This document shows, one piece after another, positions 11,684 through 23,059 of a DNA stretch of 64,000 nt; the first letter of the stretch is position 1; the number at the start of each line of letters is the position of its first letter. The notes beneath the pieces were generated by a model. It worked only from the letters and a program-made list of their open reading frames with translations, had not been told where the DNA came from and did not search any database. The DNA comes from Polytrichum commune. Its lineage: Eukaryota; Streptophyta; Polytrichopsida; Polytrichales; Polytrichaceae. The position numbers and the translations under genes are program-made. The stretch covers positions 20,604,527 to 20,668,526 of the forward strand of contig OX485808.1 in the NCBI GenBank assembly GCA_950295325.1, read 5' to 3'.

Positions 11684-13994
11684 ATGGTGGTAGGAAAGAT
11701 CAAGGAGACGGTGGCCATGGAGGAAATGCCTATCGAGGCACCGCGGTACGATAGCCTAATCTTCGATTTGGACGATACGTTGTACCCGCTCAGCAGCGGA
11801 CTCGCTCACTCTTGTCGCGAGAACATTGAGAGGTACATGATCGAGCGTCTAAAAATTGACCCCGCTATCGTCCCGGACATGTGCACCAATATGTACAAGA
11901 CCTATGGCACCACCATGGCCGGTCTCTGGACGCAGGGTTACTACTTCGATCACGATGATTGGCATAGGTGTGGCGTCTTCTTCTCCTCCTTCTCCGAACT
12001 TGTTTCATTTACTTTGCGATATTTTCTAGTATTATGTTGTAATGAAAGTCTTCCAAGGTTAGTAAGTTCGTGATTCTAACGGAACGAGTCTAGGATATGA
12101 CGTAGTTGTGGAACGTAGTTATTTCACATAGCTTGTGTTAGCAATCTTCATCTTGCAGACAGAAACACGCATTCTCTTATAGATTAGTTTCATACCTTAC
12201 ATCCCGAAGAATTGGTATAGGTATGTGTTCTTCTCCTTCTCCTAAGTTTGCACTCCACTTTGTGATAGTTTTCTGGTACTATCTTGTAATTAAGAGTCTT
12301 CCAAGGTTGTTAAGTTCGTGATTCTTACGAAGCGACTCTAGGTCATGACGAAGTTGTGCAACGTAGTTATTGCGCATAGTATGTGATGGCAAGCTTCATC
12401 ATGTCGAGTGAAACACACATTTCCTTGTAGACTAGTTGCTTGCCTTAGACCACGAAGAATTTACATAGGTATGTGTTCTTGTCCTATTTTGCTACTTTTA
12501 CGTTGCGGTAATGTTCTGGTACTATCTTGTTACGAATGTGTACGAAGGTTATTGAGCTCCCGAGTCTCACGAATCGACTTAAGGATATGCTGAAGTTGCG
12601 CAACGCAGTTATTACGCATAGTGTGCCACAGCAAGCTTCATCTTCCCGAGAGAAACACACATATTCTTGTAGTCTTATTGCTTACCTAAGACTACGAGGA
12701 ATTAAACTTGTAGGTGATACTCAAATAATAAGGAACACCCGTTCTTAAAGTTGATGGTGTTTTAACGCAGTCAGTAGTTGTGTAGTTGCCAACGAGCAAA
12801 CGTACCATAACTACAGGACTACTTGATATTGTCGTTTGCAATTTGTTGCGAACGACGTTACTTGCATTTGGTTAGAAAGTTGGACTTTTTTATTTTATTT
12901 TTCCTTAAAAAATTTGATGGATGAACTTCGATTGAGGAGTACTTCATGATCAGAAGTATAAAGACTACCTTGATATGTAGAAGCATTGCTCTTGTAGGCA
13001 GATATTCAAACGGTACGGGTGCAAATGGATGCTGTGGTGTGGGATATGTATTGAGCATGTCGTACTCATACTTGAGCATGTCACTTGGTCTTCCTCTGTT
13101 TGTTATTTTTTGCACGCATAATTGATGCCACTTAGTTGCTCACTAGGATGCACCTGAAGAGTAGGCTAATAGATCACAAGGATAAGTGCCACCTTGATAT
13201 GTAGATTCTAGAAGGATATTTCTTACAGGCAGAATCTCATACGATAGCAGTGCACATGGATGTCGTGGCGTTGTGTGTGAAGTCCAATGCACAGGATATG
13301 TTTTGAGCATGTCGCACAAATATCTATCACTTGATTTTCTTCTGTTATTTATTTTTCGCGCACAAATTATGCTACTTAGTTGCTGACTAGGATGCTTAAA
13401 TGGTTTCTTATCCTGGCGTTTTTTTTGTTTTTGGGTTCTTACAGACATGTGCATGGGCGCCTCCCCTACCACAACCTAAGACCTGATCCTGTCCTTCGTA
13501 ATCTTCTTCTGAGCATGCCTCAGAGGAAGTACATCTTCACCAATGCGGATCAAATACACGCTGATATTGTTCTCAAGATACTCGGTGTAGAGGACTGCTT
13601 TGAATCCATCATCTGCTTTGAAACTTTCAACCGCCACTGCGCTGTTGCCAACGAGGAAAGAGAGCGTGGAAATGAAGATGCAAAACTTGACCTGACTGTG
13701 CCTATCATCTGCAAACCAAACATCGAATGCATGAAGGAAGCAGTTCAGCTCTTGCAAATAGACCCCTCCAAAACACTCTACTTCGACGACAGTGTGAGGA
13801 ACATTGCAGCAGGCAAGGCTGTTGGATTGGATACTGTTCTTGTTGGCAGCACGATCATGTGTGAGGGTGCCGACCACGTGCTGGGAACCTTGCACAATGT
13901 GCGAGAGTCGATTCCAGAGATTTGGGCTGAGCCTCACTACTTTGATGAGCTTCGGTTACCAGCCCAGAAAATTGCCATTGAAACTATTGCTTGA
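11684..13994 (+). CDS. HAD-superfamily hydrolase, pyrimidine 5'-nucleotidase-like (two exons)
   Basis: Predicted soluble phosphatase of the family that includes yeast Sdt1/Phm8 and plant HAD-like hydrolases; these remove phosphate from small substrates such as pyrimidine nucleoside monophosphates, but the substrate here is unknown. Exons: 11684-11967 and 13445-13994 (intron GT...AG, 1477 bp), joining as CAT-AG|A-CAT to give HRHVHGRLPY, the expected family context. The product is 277 residues. Motif I is DLDDT (28-32), motif II FTN (126-128), motif III lysine in ICKPN (K185), and motif IV FDD (208-210), so all four HAD motifs are present and the enzyme should be active. The start chosen is the first ATG (MVVGKIK); an in-frame ATG at residue 12 is also possible. 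Exon 1 carries motif I only. The intron is packed with tandem repeats. Without transcripts, the single-intron structure is an inference. Confidence 0.92.
11968..12712 (+). repeat. Three tandem units of about 248 bp in the HAD intron
   Basis: Units start at 11968 (the real 5' splice site), 12221 and 12469, and end at 12712. Each begins with GTATGTG or GTGTGG, directly after ATAG, then a CTTCTCC-rich part, AAGTTCGTGATTCT-like words, and ends with ACGAAGAAT or a similar word. Periods are about 253, 248 and 244 bp. Each junction therefore rebuilds an AG|GT site like the real exon end. Confidence 0.75.
12968..13400 (+). repeat. Second tandem duplication in the HAD intron
   Basis: Two diverged units of about 224 bp lie at 12968-13191 and 13192-about 13400. 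Shared words include CCTTGATATGTAGA, GAGCATGTCG, CACTTAGTTGCT/TACTTAGTTGCT and ACTAGGATGC. The second unit ends about 45 bp before the 3' splice site at 13444. Confidence 0.65.
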
Positions 13995-13998
13995 GTTT

Positions 13999-14082
13999 CT
14001 AGTTACCCAAGCACTCTAATATACACATCCACCATTTAGTTTATAGTTTACCAAGCACTCTAATATGCACATCCACCATTCT
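13999..14082 (+). repeat. Short tandem duplication in the HAD 3' region
   Basis: The word CCAAGCACTCTAATATACAC, and its near-copy with ATGCAC, occur twice about 42 bp apart. Each is followed by ATCCACCATT. This begins a few bases after the TGA at 13992-13994, so it probably lies in the 3' untranslated region. Confidence 0.6.
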
Positions 14083-14409
14083 GGCTCCCTTCGAATCAGA
14101 CAGATCTTGGACTCGGATGGGCTTGTATAGCAAGAAGAGGTTTTCTCAGCTTTTTTTCTCCAAACAATGCATACTTTGACATGCAAAATTGTACGAAATG
14201 ACATTTCAACTGATGGGGAACAACCCCGTTTCAGACTCCTTTTAAGCAAACTCTCCTCTTTTATCTTTGTGAGAACCCTTCAGATAGTGTCAGAGTGCAA
14301 CTGAGGGATTTGGGTATAGATTGTTTGCCGGGAGAATCACTGCTGTCAATAGAGCATGTAAAGGTCTAAGTTGAGCCTTTTCTTTGTTGAAGCAGGTAAA
14401 TTTAATGCA

Positions 14410-14625
14410 CATTCTTCACATGTGATGAGAGGTGGATTGAACAAAAAGCTAGACCCAACTCTCAACACAAGTCCTGCAAATGTTTTTGCATAAATTAATC
14501 AAGATAATTAACCACACATTAGTGGTTACTTGATGCTCACAAGTTGGGACTTTGCCTCCATGTTGGGACTTGCTAACATGAGTGGGACTTGGGATTTGGG
14601 ACCCTGTGTGAACCGGTCCTCAGAA
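14410..14625. mobile_element. Truncated relative of the MITE at 22697-23056
   Basis: Contains CTCAACACAAGTCCT and, near its right end, GGGACCCTGTGTGAACCGGT, both matching the 22697 element (CAACACAAGTCCTAC on its minus strand, and the terminal GTGTGAACCGG). The left terminus is missing. Confidence 0.45.
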
Positions 14626-14767
14626 TTGCATCTACTCTATTCAAGTTTCTTGGAAGTTGCACCATGATGCATGTGCATGGTACATCCATAAAGTTCCTCA
14701 AAGAGAAACGAGAACGTGGGTTTGATCCGTATGTGAGAAAACTTGCTATAAAGAGATCGTTAGCTTA

Positions 14768-15339
14768 GGGTTGGTTTACATCATGGACCATGAAGTTTGA
14801 CTATGGAAGATGGCCTTTTTTCCATGGTTTGACTTGATGGTCCGACTTCCATGGTTTGATTTCTTGAAAAATTAATTTACAAAGCCTTTGGGACCGAATG
14901 TGGACCAAGAGGAACAACCTTGCACCAAAAAGTGAATGTGCTGATTTTTTTTTATATATGCCCAAGAAAGGCGGTTTAGAAAAATAAATAAATAAATAAA
15001 TAAAGTTTGACCATTCTCTTGTCTTCTATTTTCTTCATCTTCCTTTCCCAAGAATTTTTTTCATTAAAAAAATCTTATTACAACATTTTTCTGCCATGGA
15101 CCCCTTGCCCTTTTCTACTAGAGCACCTTTTTTGCCTCTCCCACTGCAAAACGCATCGGACAATGTCAGTGGATAATGTAGGCCTTAAAATTGTCTTTTG
15201 GGGACCTCGAACTCCATGGTCACTCTGACATTTCTTTTCTTGGGTGTAAACCGAAGTGGTCGTGGAACGAGTTCAATAGCCAATCACAAATTTTACATGG
15301 CCTTGGGACAACTTCATGGTCCATGGTGTAAACAACCCC
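14768..15339. mobile_element. Harbinger-type MITE with TTA target duplication
   Basis: The left end is GGGTTGGTTTACATCATGG. The right end, read on the other strand, is GGGGTTGTTTACACCATGG. Both are followed by ACCATGAAGTT. TTA flanks both sides (14765-14767 and 15340-15342). There is no coding capacity. An (AAAT)n microsatellite lies inside at about 14976-15004. Confidence 0.75.
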
Positions 15340-15344
15340 TTAGT

Positions 15345-16120
15345 CTTGTGTGGGAGCTTATTTTGAAAGTTGGGAGAAATTTCTGGAACTCTTGATCACC
15401 ATCCCAAAAACTTTGAGAGAACTTTTAGGATTGAAAATAGGGTATGGCCATGGATTCCATCATCCTATGTCTTGGATTGGCTTATGCAAGGCTAGTTTGG
15501 CCCACCCATCTTAGTAGGACAAACTAAAAACCCAATTTTCAATAGTCCGACACCACTCTTCGAATATCTTAACTGGAGATTAAGAAAACATGGGTCACTT
15601 TATGCATTTAAGCTCTTAAACTCATGTTTTTAGCCAACTCAATGCAAGTTTGGTGCCAATACGTTACAAATACCTTAACTCTTATCACGTGTGGAAATCT
15701 GTGAGCCCTAACTGTGTCGATGTATTCTCATGGTGCTTTGTGTGTTCACAGTCGAGCTTGTTTAGGTTTGTTTCATACCTTGCCTGTTGGGAATTTGCGA
15801 CCGTGGAAGAGAACCAAATCAATTGCAGTTATTTCTCAACATTGCAAATCGTTCTTGTTTTCATTGCGCTAGCTACTAATTGCGTTGATGAACTACTGTA
15901 CTGATCACCTTTCTGTGCTACAAAACGAGGAGGATGTGGTCGAATCTCCTTATACCAATCTGTAACTGTATGTGTGTATGATGTGTTGAAGTACTACTTT
16001 TTGAGTCTTTGTTGTTTTTTTGTCGACAGATCTTCAAGAATGTTGTTGGAGAGTACGTGCTCTTGGCCGCATGAATGTTAGGTTTCCAAGTTTCTAATGT
16101 AGATGGGTCTGAATGTGTTC
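15345..16120. other. Intergenic, no supported gene
   Basis: An 84-codon plus frame (15650-15904) and a 74-codon minus frame (15918-16142) have no motif I recognise. Confidence 0.3.
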
Positions 16121-16129
16121 CTTCTCCTT

Positions 16130-16345
16130 GAACACGGAACAATCAATAGGGAGAACTGACTGCACCATTTTGAGTTTGAGAAATAACCGGTTGAAGTTCA
16201 AGACCTCAGGAGAATTACTGATCATTTCAGAGAAATCTACAGAGTGGACCCTCAAAACTGAAAGATGTCAACAATGTAACTGGTTGGACTTGGAAACACT
16301 AGGATCTTGACCAATTATGCCAAAAAATCTCTGCAAACATTGATA
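16130..16345 (+). repeat. Dispersed repeat X, fullest plus-strand copy
   Basis: Shares ACCGGTTGAAGTTCAAGACC, CTGATCATTT, GTTGGACTTGGAAACACTAG, GATCTTGACC and AATTATGCC.AAAAA with the minus-strand copies at 54320-54540 and 56590-56815. No clear terminal repeats or target duplication were found. Confidence 0.55.
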
Positions 16346-16379
16346 CGAAACACACGATTCATACGAGATGCTTAGCAAA

Positions 16380-16722
16380 CACTACAATAGTAGAAAACTA
16401 TGCCCAAAAATACCGCAACCGAAAACCGAAATCGGTTGCGGTTGTTTTGACCAGCCTGACCTGCAGTCACGAAACGACTACAAATTTTTCCTTTTTCTTT
16501 TTTGACTGCAATTTTAAACATTTATGGGCGCGTAACATACCATTGGAAAGTAATTTTCAAGACCTTTCCAACGGTATATTACACGCCCCCAGCTTCCTAA
16601 ACTATCAATCGCTAAACCAAAAGAAAAATCTGCAGTCGTTTATCGACTGCAGATCAGGCTGGTCAAAAGAACCGCAGCCGATTTCGGCTGTGGTTCTTTT
16701 TGGCATAGTATTTCTACTAGTG
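16380..16722. mobile_element. CACTA-type MITE with AAA target duplication
   Basis: This 343-bp element begins CACTACAATAGTAGAAAACT and its right end, read on the other strand, begins CACTAGTAGAAATACTATGC. It is flanked by AAA at 16377-16379 and 16723-16725. Inner parts fold back too: ACCAGCCTGA and TCAGGCTGGT, CTGCAGTC and GACTGCAG, and ACCATTGGAAAG and CTTTCCAACGGT. There is no coding capacity. Confidence 0.8.
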
Positions 16723-16749
16723 AAATCCAAATCGAGGGCGTAGCTACTT

Positions 16750-17010
16750 TCCTCTCTATGTTTGGAGCTCATATGAATATCTTATTCCATCATCAAAGTG
16801 AAGATTCTTGTACTCATGAAATGGTCACATACAATACCAATTATGTCCACTATTGAACTAAGAATGGTTATGATATTTTGAGCTTGTAGTCCAATCTCTT
16901 TTAGACACACGTCTGTTCGGCATCCATTCTTGAAATCACACCAAATCGCATATTGCTCAAATATAGGTGTCTAATTAAGATAAGTAACCAAATTAGGCAC
17001 GTCTACATAG
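16750..17010 (-). repeat. Dispersed repeat R, copy 3
   Basis: Contains GAGCTCATATGAATATCTTA, GAAGATTCTTGTACTCATGA, GTCCAATCTCTTTTAGACAC and CTCAAATATAGGTGTCTAAT, as in the other R copies read on this strand. Confidence 0.65.
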
Positions 17011-19850
17011 GAGGCTTACGAGACTATTTTAGAGGCTTCATTGGAGACATCATAGTCTTGGACAAGTAGCACAAATGCAGAGAATGTAGGGAAGATCACC
17101 ACACTTTCGATTTTCCAACCCACCTTTAATGCACGATTCCACACTCGGAGGTTGACATGAGATACCATTTCGTTGCAAGCGCTCGATCCCCATCCTCTTT
17201 GCAGTTTGTTTGTTTGTTTGTTTGTTTGTTTCCTCTTGAAAAGATAAACGTCATGTTGTTGTCGTAATTCTAGTTAGGTTGTGGGTCCTTGACTGATTTG
17301 TCAATCCATGTCCAAGACTCAAGTCCCAATCACACCAAACTTTCCGTCTGGTTCCGGCCACGAAATTGATAGGGATTGTGTTGAGGAAAAGATTTTGGTC
17401 CATCATTTTTCACACTATTACAGTCAAAGATGCCAACGGATGGTGCCATAAGTGGCCGGTGTGATCAACCCCTCACCATGCACTTCATGTTCATTGTCGT
17501 GTACATTTTTCATGTAAAATTTGCTCAATATTCCACAAGTAGGAGCATGTGACACTCGTGGATCTACGATCCAGTCACCCATAAGCAATCTCGCACGAGT
17601 GCAATACAAATGTAATAATGGAGTGATTTTTCACAATATTGGAAATTGATAACGTTTAACAAATAATGTACGATTTATTTCCAAGTTTTGAAATTACCAT
17701 AAATTGGCAAAGGTGGGATTAAGTTCCCAACCTATATTCACAACATAGGTGGACCTATTTCCGATAATTGGGAGACAAAAACTTGAGTGCAATTAGTGCC
17801 CTTTTTAAGGAAATCTAAATTTGTGCCTTTTTAAGTTAAGTTTTTCATCACGCCAAATGTAAAGCTCACCTAAGGTTGAGACATCTATAACCAATCAAAT
17901 AAGAGAGTTTGCATCTAGTTAGGAGGAGTAACAACGGGGAATTCTTCTTCTTGTAAATAGAATCAAATTCTAAGGAGAATGCAATTTTCAAAAAAAATCA
18001 TGAATATGGAAATTGCTACAAATTTCAAAGCATAAATTTTAGGGTTACACATAGTCGACCTATGGATTAACCCATGACCGCTTATCGAAATGCTACTCAT
18101 TGGCTATGACAATTGTCAAAACTCTTATGAGGGTAGTCAATCATAAGCCGCCACCACATAAAACTTTAACTTTGTTCGGATAGAAATTATAGATCTCATC
18201 CATGACAGCATTCGAGGACCCTAGTGAGCGGTTAAATGGACTTGGTTGACTATGAAAGCCTCGACCATACATGTGTGATTCTTCATCATTTTTTCATCAT
18301 GTTAGAAAAATGACGGCTGCATGTGTGGAACTACACAACTCTAGAAGACTCTATGTCTTAAGATTAGGGGGGGTTATCATAAATGGGTATGTCTACCATA
18401 TATGGATCATGGCAAATGCAGCCATTATTGAAATTTTAAGACAAGTGTCATCATCTACTATACAAATAATTGTCAAGGCTTTCATAAACAAGCAACATGT
18501 GGTGACTTACCTACCAATTAACACCCGGGTTCGACGAGCACATGGAAAAAAGATTGTCAAAGGCCATGGGTTGAAATAATATCTTTATCCAGTATGTTGT
18601 TCAAACCTAGGGTTTGTCCACTTCGTCAACATGCCACATCACCAACCAATGTAGCCACCTCAAAGGACAAGACGGAAGAGTTTTGGGTCTTGCTTGAGGG
18701 GTGGCTCCAAACTTCTCCAGTGGAGGAATGCTCTTGCTTGTTTGGTTAGGCATTGAGAGTGTGTTAATAACACACTTACTGTTGTTTTATTGCATGTTTT
18801 TCTGGTTATGTTTTTTCACACAATGTGTTATGTGTAACGATGTGTATTTACACAACAACTTGGTTAGGGCTGCTAGCAAGTTTGAAGCCACGTATGATGA
18901 ATTGGACGACATACACAACGGCCTAATCATGTGGAAACACTATGGAGAGAGCAAGCACGGTCAAGTATACGAAAAAAAAATGCTCATGTATACAGAAACC
19001 TACATTTTTTTGGTCAAACGCCTAAAAGTACTGGCAAAATGTTGTTTAATTTGGGATTTTCCTCATGATGCCCTCTATTATCATGTTTGATACTCAAATA
19101 TAGAATATCAAGATGAGATCCTCAAAAATAATCATGAAAAGTATTGCTCAAAAGGTAATGGCTAAATTTGGTTTTGCACATAGATTTCATGACCTTAAAT
19201 ATTTTGAAGTTGGATGTTTTTCATATTCCTTGAATTCCTTATAAATTGAAGGCAACATCACAAAATTTGTAGAAAAAAACATCAATTTAATGTAATTGTA
19301 TCATGTTTTAAGCAAATTTAAGATAATTAAATGTTCAATATATTAAATGTTTAAATTAAGTTGGTGCACACTACTTGCACCAACTTCTAAAATTTGTAGA
19401 ATTTTTTTGAAAAAAAAATCAACATAAATTGCTTGGCTTTATAAATCAATGTGTTTTTCAAATGTTTATGATATTTTCCTTCACAAAATTCAAATTTAGT
19501 ATATATTTTTTAATCACTTTCACTTAAAGTTATGCAAGGTAATGGAGTTATATACTTGACCGTGCTTGCGCCCTATGAAGGGACAAAAGACTAGTTGGTT
19601 GTTCACACTTTGTCTGGGCATTTATTTGAATCATGCCTTATAGACTCACCCATCTTTTAAAGTCTAAGTAGAAGTATGTATATTTATTTATGGGTGAATA
19701 GGCCGGGCATAGGCCAAGCTAAAAGATTATTGAAAGGTGTTGCAGTAGTAAGACACATGCCATTTTACAGACTTGTTGAAATCAACTGAGGTAAACGTGC
19801 ATAAATCCAACATAAGAATAATATAGACGCCTATACTTTAGTAAGTGTGG
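17010..19850. other. Intergenic; microsatellite and unassigned frames
   Basis: A (TTTG)n microsatellite lies at about 17204-17231. Plus frames at 18271-18579 (102 codons) and 18701-19090 (129 codons) have no motif I can name. The second has a hydrophobic start but no splice or homology support. The rest is AT-rich. Confidence 0.35.
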
Positions 19851-20150
19851 ATCTAAGAAAGGACACCACAAAGATAAGTGTTTAAATGAGATGAAATACG
19901 TCCTCAATGTACACTAACAATTCTAGGCTCAATAGCTAGCATGATCAGAGAGACCTATTTAACCACTTAATGTGCATGAGATTATTCACTTTGATCATGA
20001 ATCATATACTCATATGGGCTCCAAAAATTATGAGTCAAATGTCTACAAGCACAATAAGGATTTGCAAATTATCTCGCACTAATTGCGTGTTTCATATCCT
20101 ACAAGAAGGGGATGTAGTATATGAATAACACACGTCCACCTTACATGCCA
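19850..20150 (+). repeat. Dispersed repeat R, copy 4
   Basis: Contains GGACACCACAAAGATAAGTG, CTAGGCTCAATAGCTAGCAT, CTCATATGGGCTCCAAAAAT, TTATGAGTCAAATG and GTGTTTCATATCCTACAAGA. Confidence 0.65.
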
Positions 20151-20199
20151 ACATACAAATCTTTGTCAAATTGTAACTCATATGCATGGGATGTCATGT

Positions 20200-20760
20200 A
20201 TTGGTACGGCACATGTTAAACTACATTGTTTGTGGTATTTAGTGTCACGTACACTAAACTAGGTGCCTCAAAGCTTGGAAATGTTATGCTTGTTGATTGT
20301 CAACTTGACACACTATTTGTCATAAGTCACTTTTGGAAGCCAATAATTCTTGAAAGTATTACTTTTAGCATAGCACAATTGATTACTTGAGATAATAGTT
20401 TTATGGTTAATATACAAGAAGGAGGTCTCATTGAGCATACTAATGTCAAGTGTCATGTGCTTACATATTAGTAGGCAAAAGGATGATACTATAAAGCATA
20501 TTAATGGCAAGTCATGGTGCCTAAAAATCATGTCTTTTACACTTATGATAAACTTGTTGACCAATGTGTAACATGGGCAAGGACCTCATAATATTCTTGG
20601 GCATACTAATGTCGAGACTTTATTAATGAGCATGAGCACTTAATGGCTAAACCAACTCTAAAAATGACCCCTACTAGTAGAAACCGTTCACTGGTGGCCC
20701 ACACCAATAAGTGTGGGTGAGCTATAAGTGACACTATCAGGTAGTGATACTACATACAAT
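20200..20760. repeat. TTAGTGTCAC-rich dispersed repeat, copy a
   Basis: Shares CTACATTGTTTGTGGTATTT followed by AGTGTCAC with a minus-strand match near 36590-36620, and with CTTAGTGTCACATGCG near 36100. No termini could be defined. The words ACTAGTAGAAACCG and CAGGTAGTG near 20675-20745 may be a separate CACTA remnant. Confidence 0.3.
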
Positions 20761-21950
20761 AAATGGTGTAGGTAGTCAAGTTGTGAACACAATAGAAACA
20801 TAACACTGCAAAATAGTTGATATAAGTGTCAAGAGAAACTTAATCGAGGCATTCGTTATTACCTCAATTGATTCATGGATGTGTAATGCTCATCACATCC
20901 CTCTACGAGCGCACGAGGATTTTCTCACTACTAACAATTTCTCATAACCGATAATTACAAAAGGGAGGTATGCAAAATTCCAATTGCTTCAAGTTCTTTC
21001 GGGCTTGTGTATGGTAAGCCCTAATCCCTAAGGGCGTCTCAATTGATCCACCGCATCTTCTTCCTACACTATTTTGTTAAGGGAATAACAATCACCACCA
21101 CACCCCACCTACTTCCTCTACATTGGTCGACGTAATTTTGGAGGGACCAAAACGAAGAGGGTACTATGTTTTAGTGTATCAATATGAAGTATATCAAAAC
21201 GAAGAGGATACTATGTATCAATCTATCTCGGTCAAACCCTTTTCAATGACGTATCATACTCTCTTCACAACATTTATATTTTATAATGATTTTTTATACA
21301 CTTATGAACATGTTGATATTAACATATGTGCAATGTTTTAGGGGTTTGATAATTTGTACATAGTAGTTTATGATATTGTAGTGATGATACCTCCACCTCA
21401 GGTCAAAATTGGAAGGTATTGTGTTGGCAGGGGTGGAGATGCCCCATAGTATGTGGTCCTATTGTGGGCACGTGCACCTCCACAAACAAAATTGGCCGTT
21501 GGATTGGATTACAAATCATCTCGTATGGCTAACAATTGCATATCACGAAGAATGTCATTTCAAGTTTCGGAAGATGCAAAAGTCTTAAGAATTCAAAGTG
21601 AAAATTATCGTTCTTTTTGAAGTGAATCGTGTATACTCCCAATTGCATTCATCAATAAACCTAGAATGGCATTTGTATAAAGGAAATGAATAGAATTTCA
21701 CTTTAAAGTGTGGGAAGCCAAATTGCTTATGGGACTAATAGAACATCAAGATTGTGACAAAAATGCTAATTCTCTAAAGTAATAGAATGCGGTGGTTGTT
21801 GTGAGATAAAAGCAAAGTTAGTGGTCCAACTAGAAGAAAGACTCAAGACTACCTAGTATTACATTGTGAAACATGGGGAATACACACACACACACACAAC
21901 ACAACACAACACTCTAAGGAAGACATGTGATATTTGAATATTTTCTCTTT
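20760..21950. other. Intergenic, nothing identified
   Basis: A short CA run lies at about 21883-21909. The frame at 21123-21341 contains a small internal repeat (TATCAATATGAAGTATATCA region) and no domain. Confidence 0.35.
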
Positions 21951-21954
21951 GTGC

Positions 21955-22290
21955 CCACTTCTTGTAGGATATGAAACTGACAATTAGTGCAAGAAGATTA
22001 ATAAACCTAAATCATGCCATTTGCCTCAAAATATTAGAGCTCATATGAACATATAATGCGTTATCAAAGCCAAGATGCTCGTGCTCATTAAGTGGTCATC
22101 TAGATCCCCCCCCCCCTTAAAAAAATTATGATGATTATTGAGCCTAAAATGGTTAGCATGTTTTGAGTTAATAGTCCAATCTCCTTTGAACGCATGTGTT
22201 TTTGGTGCATGCTCATAGATCCACACCCAACCACATACTACTCAAATATAGGTGTCCAAATTATCGTCATGCTAAAATTAAGCACATCTA
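21955..22290 (-). repeat. Dispersed repeat R, copy 5
   Basis: Contains GAGCTCATATGAACATATAA, GCTCGTGCTCATTAAGTGG, a poly-C run (22106-22116), GTCCAATCTCCTTTGAACGC and CTCAAATATAGGTGTCCAAA. Confidence 0.7.
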
Positions 22291-22366
22291 CCGACCTTAA
22301 TGGAGTTGTAGAAGACATAACCCCAACACAAAGTGTGCCTCATCATCAACTACATTACAAGAGCAG

Positions 22367-22444
22367 AAATGACATAATTTATTAATATCTCTAAATGACA
22401 TAATTTATTAATATCTCTAAATGACATAATTTATTAATATCTCT
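22367..22444. repeat. 26-bp tandem repeat, three units
   Basis: Three essentially identical units start at 22367, 22393 and 22419. Each begins AAATGACATAATTTATTAAT. Confidence 0.85.
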
Positions 22445-22696
22445 AGGGATTGGGATAGTCAAAGAAGAACCCGTTGTGGAGGGAGGAGTCTTACTTATAT
22501 ACTAGAGTCCCGTATTTTAGCGGTCCTCAACCAAAGGGCCCACATTATTTTGCGGTTAGGTCACGCGGTCACATGGTGTGGACCCCAAGGCACCAAAGCA
22601 TGGACACCTGACAAGCCCCGATCATGAGCCTCCACGATCGAGCACATGCATGGACCACAACATCAAGTTTGGTGACAGCCCTAAGTAATAAGTTAA

Positions 22697-23056
22697 GGGC
22701 CGGCTCACACGGGTCCCAACTCCCCACTTTAGAGCCTCTAGAAACCGTGAAAATATGGTTAATTATATATCATATTTTATGTCGGATCTTGGTTATTTTA
22801 TGTAAAAATATTTGTAGGACTTGTGTTGAGTGTTGGGTTTGGCTTTTTGCTTGACTCAACTCTCAACACACAAATCCCGAGCCTCACCTTCAAAAAGTGT
22901 TATCATGTAGGCATTCATGTTGTACTTGGGACTTAGGATTTGGGATCATGTGTGAAGTGGTAAGTCCCAATTTCCATGTTCTCTACGGCTAAGATTGCAC
23001 AGATTAACCTCGAGTGACTTGGGACTTACGACTTGGGACCCCGTGTGAACCGGCCC
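22697..23056. mobile_element. Harbinger-type MITE with TAA target duplication
   Basis: The left end is GGGCCGGCTCACACGGGTCC. The right end, read on the other strand, is GGGCCGGTTCACACGGGGTC. It is flanked by TAA at 22694-22696 and 23057-23059. The 360-bp element has no coding capacity. A truncated relative lies at 14410-14625. Confidence 0.8.
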
Positions 23057-23059
23057 TAA

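Noticed and set aside
13476-13937. 153-codon minus frame in the HAD second exon
   Set aside because: Antisense shadow of the HAD exon, whose four catalytic motifs fix the true strand and frame.
18701-19090. 129-codon plus frame with a hydrophobic N-terminal part
   Set aside because: Its start codon context, composition and neighbours give no support, and no homologue comes to mind.
22367-22444. Regular short repeats considered as a CRISPR array
   Set aside because: Units are contiguous without spacers and the window is clearly plant nuclear DNA.
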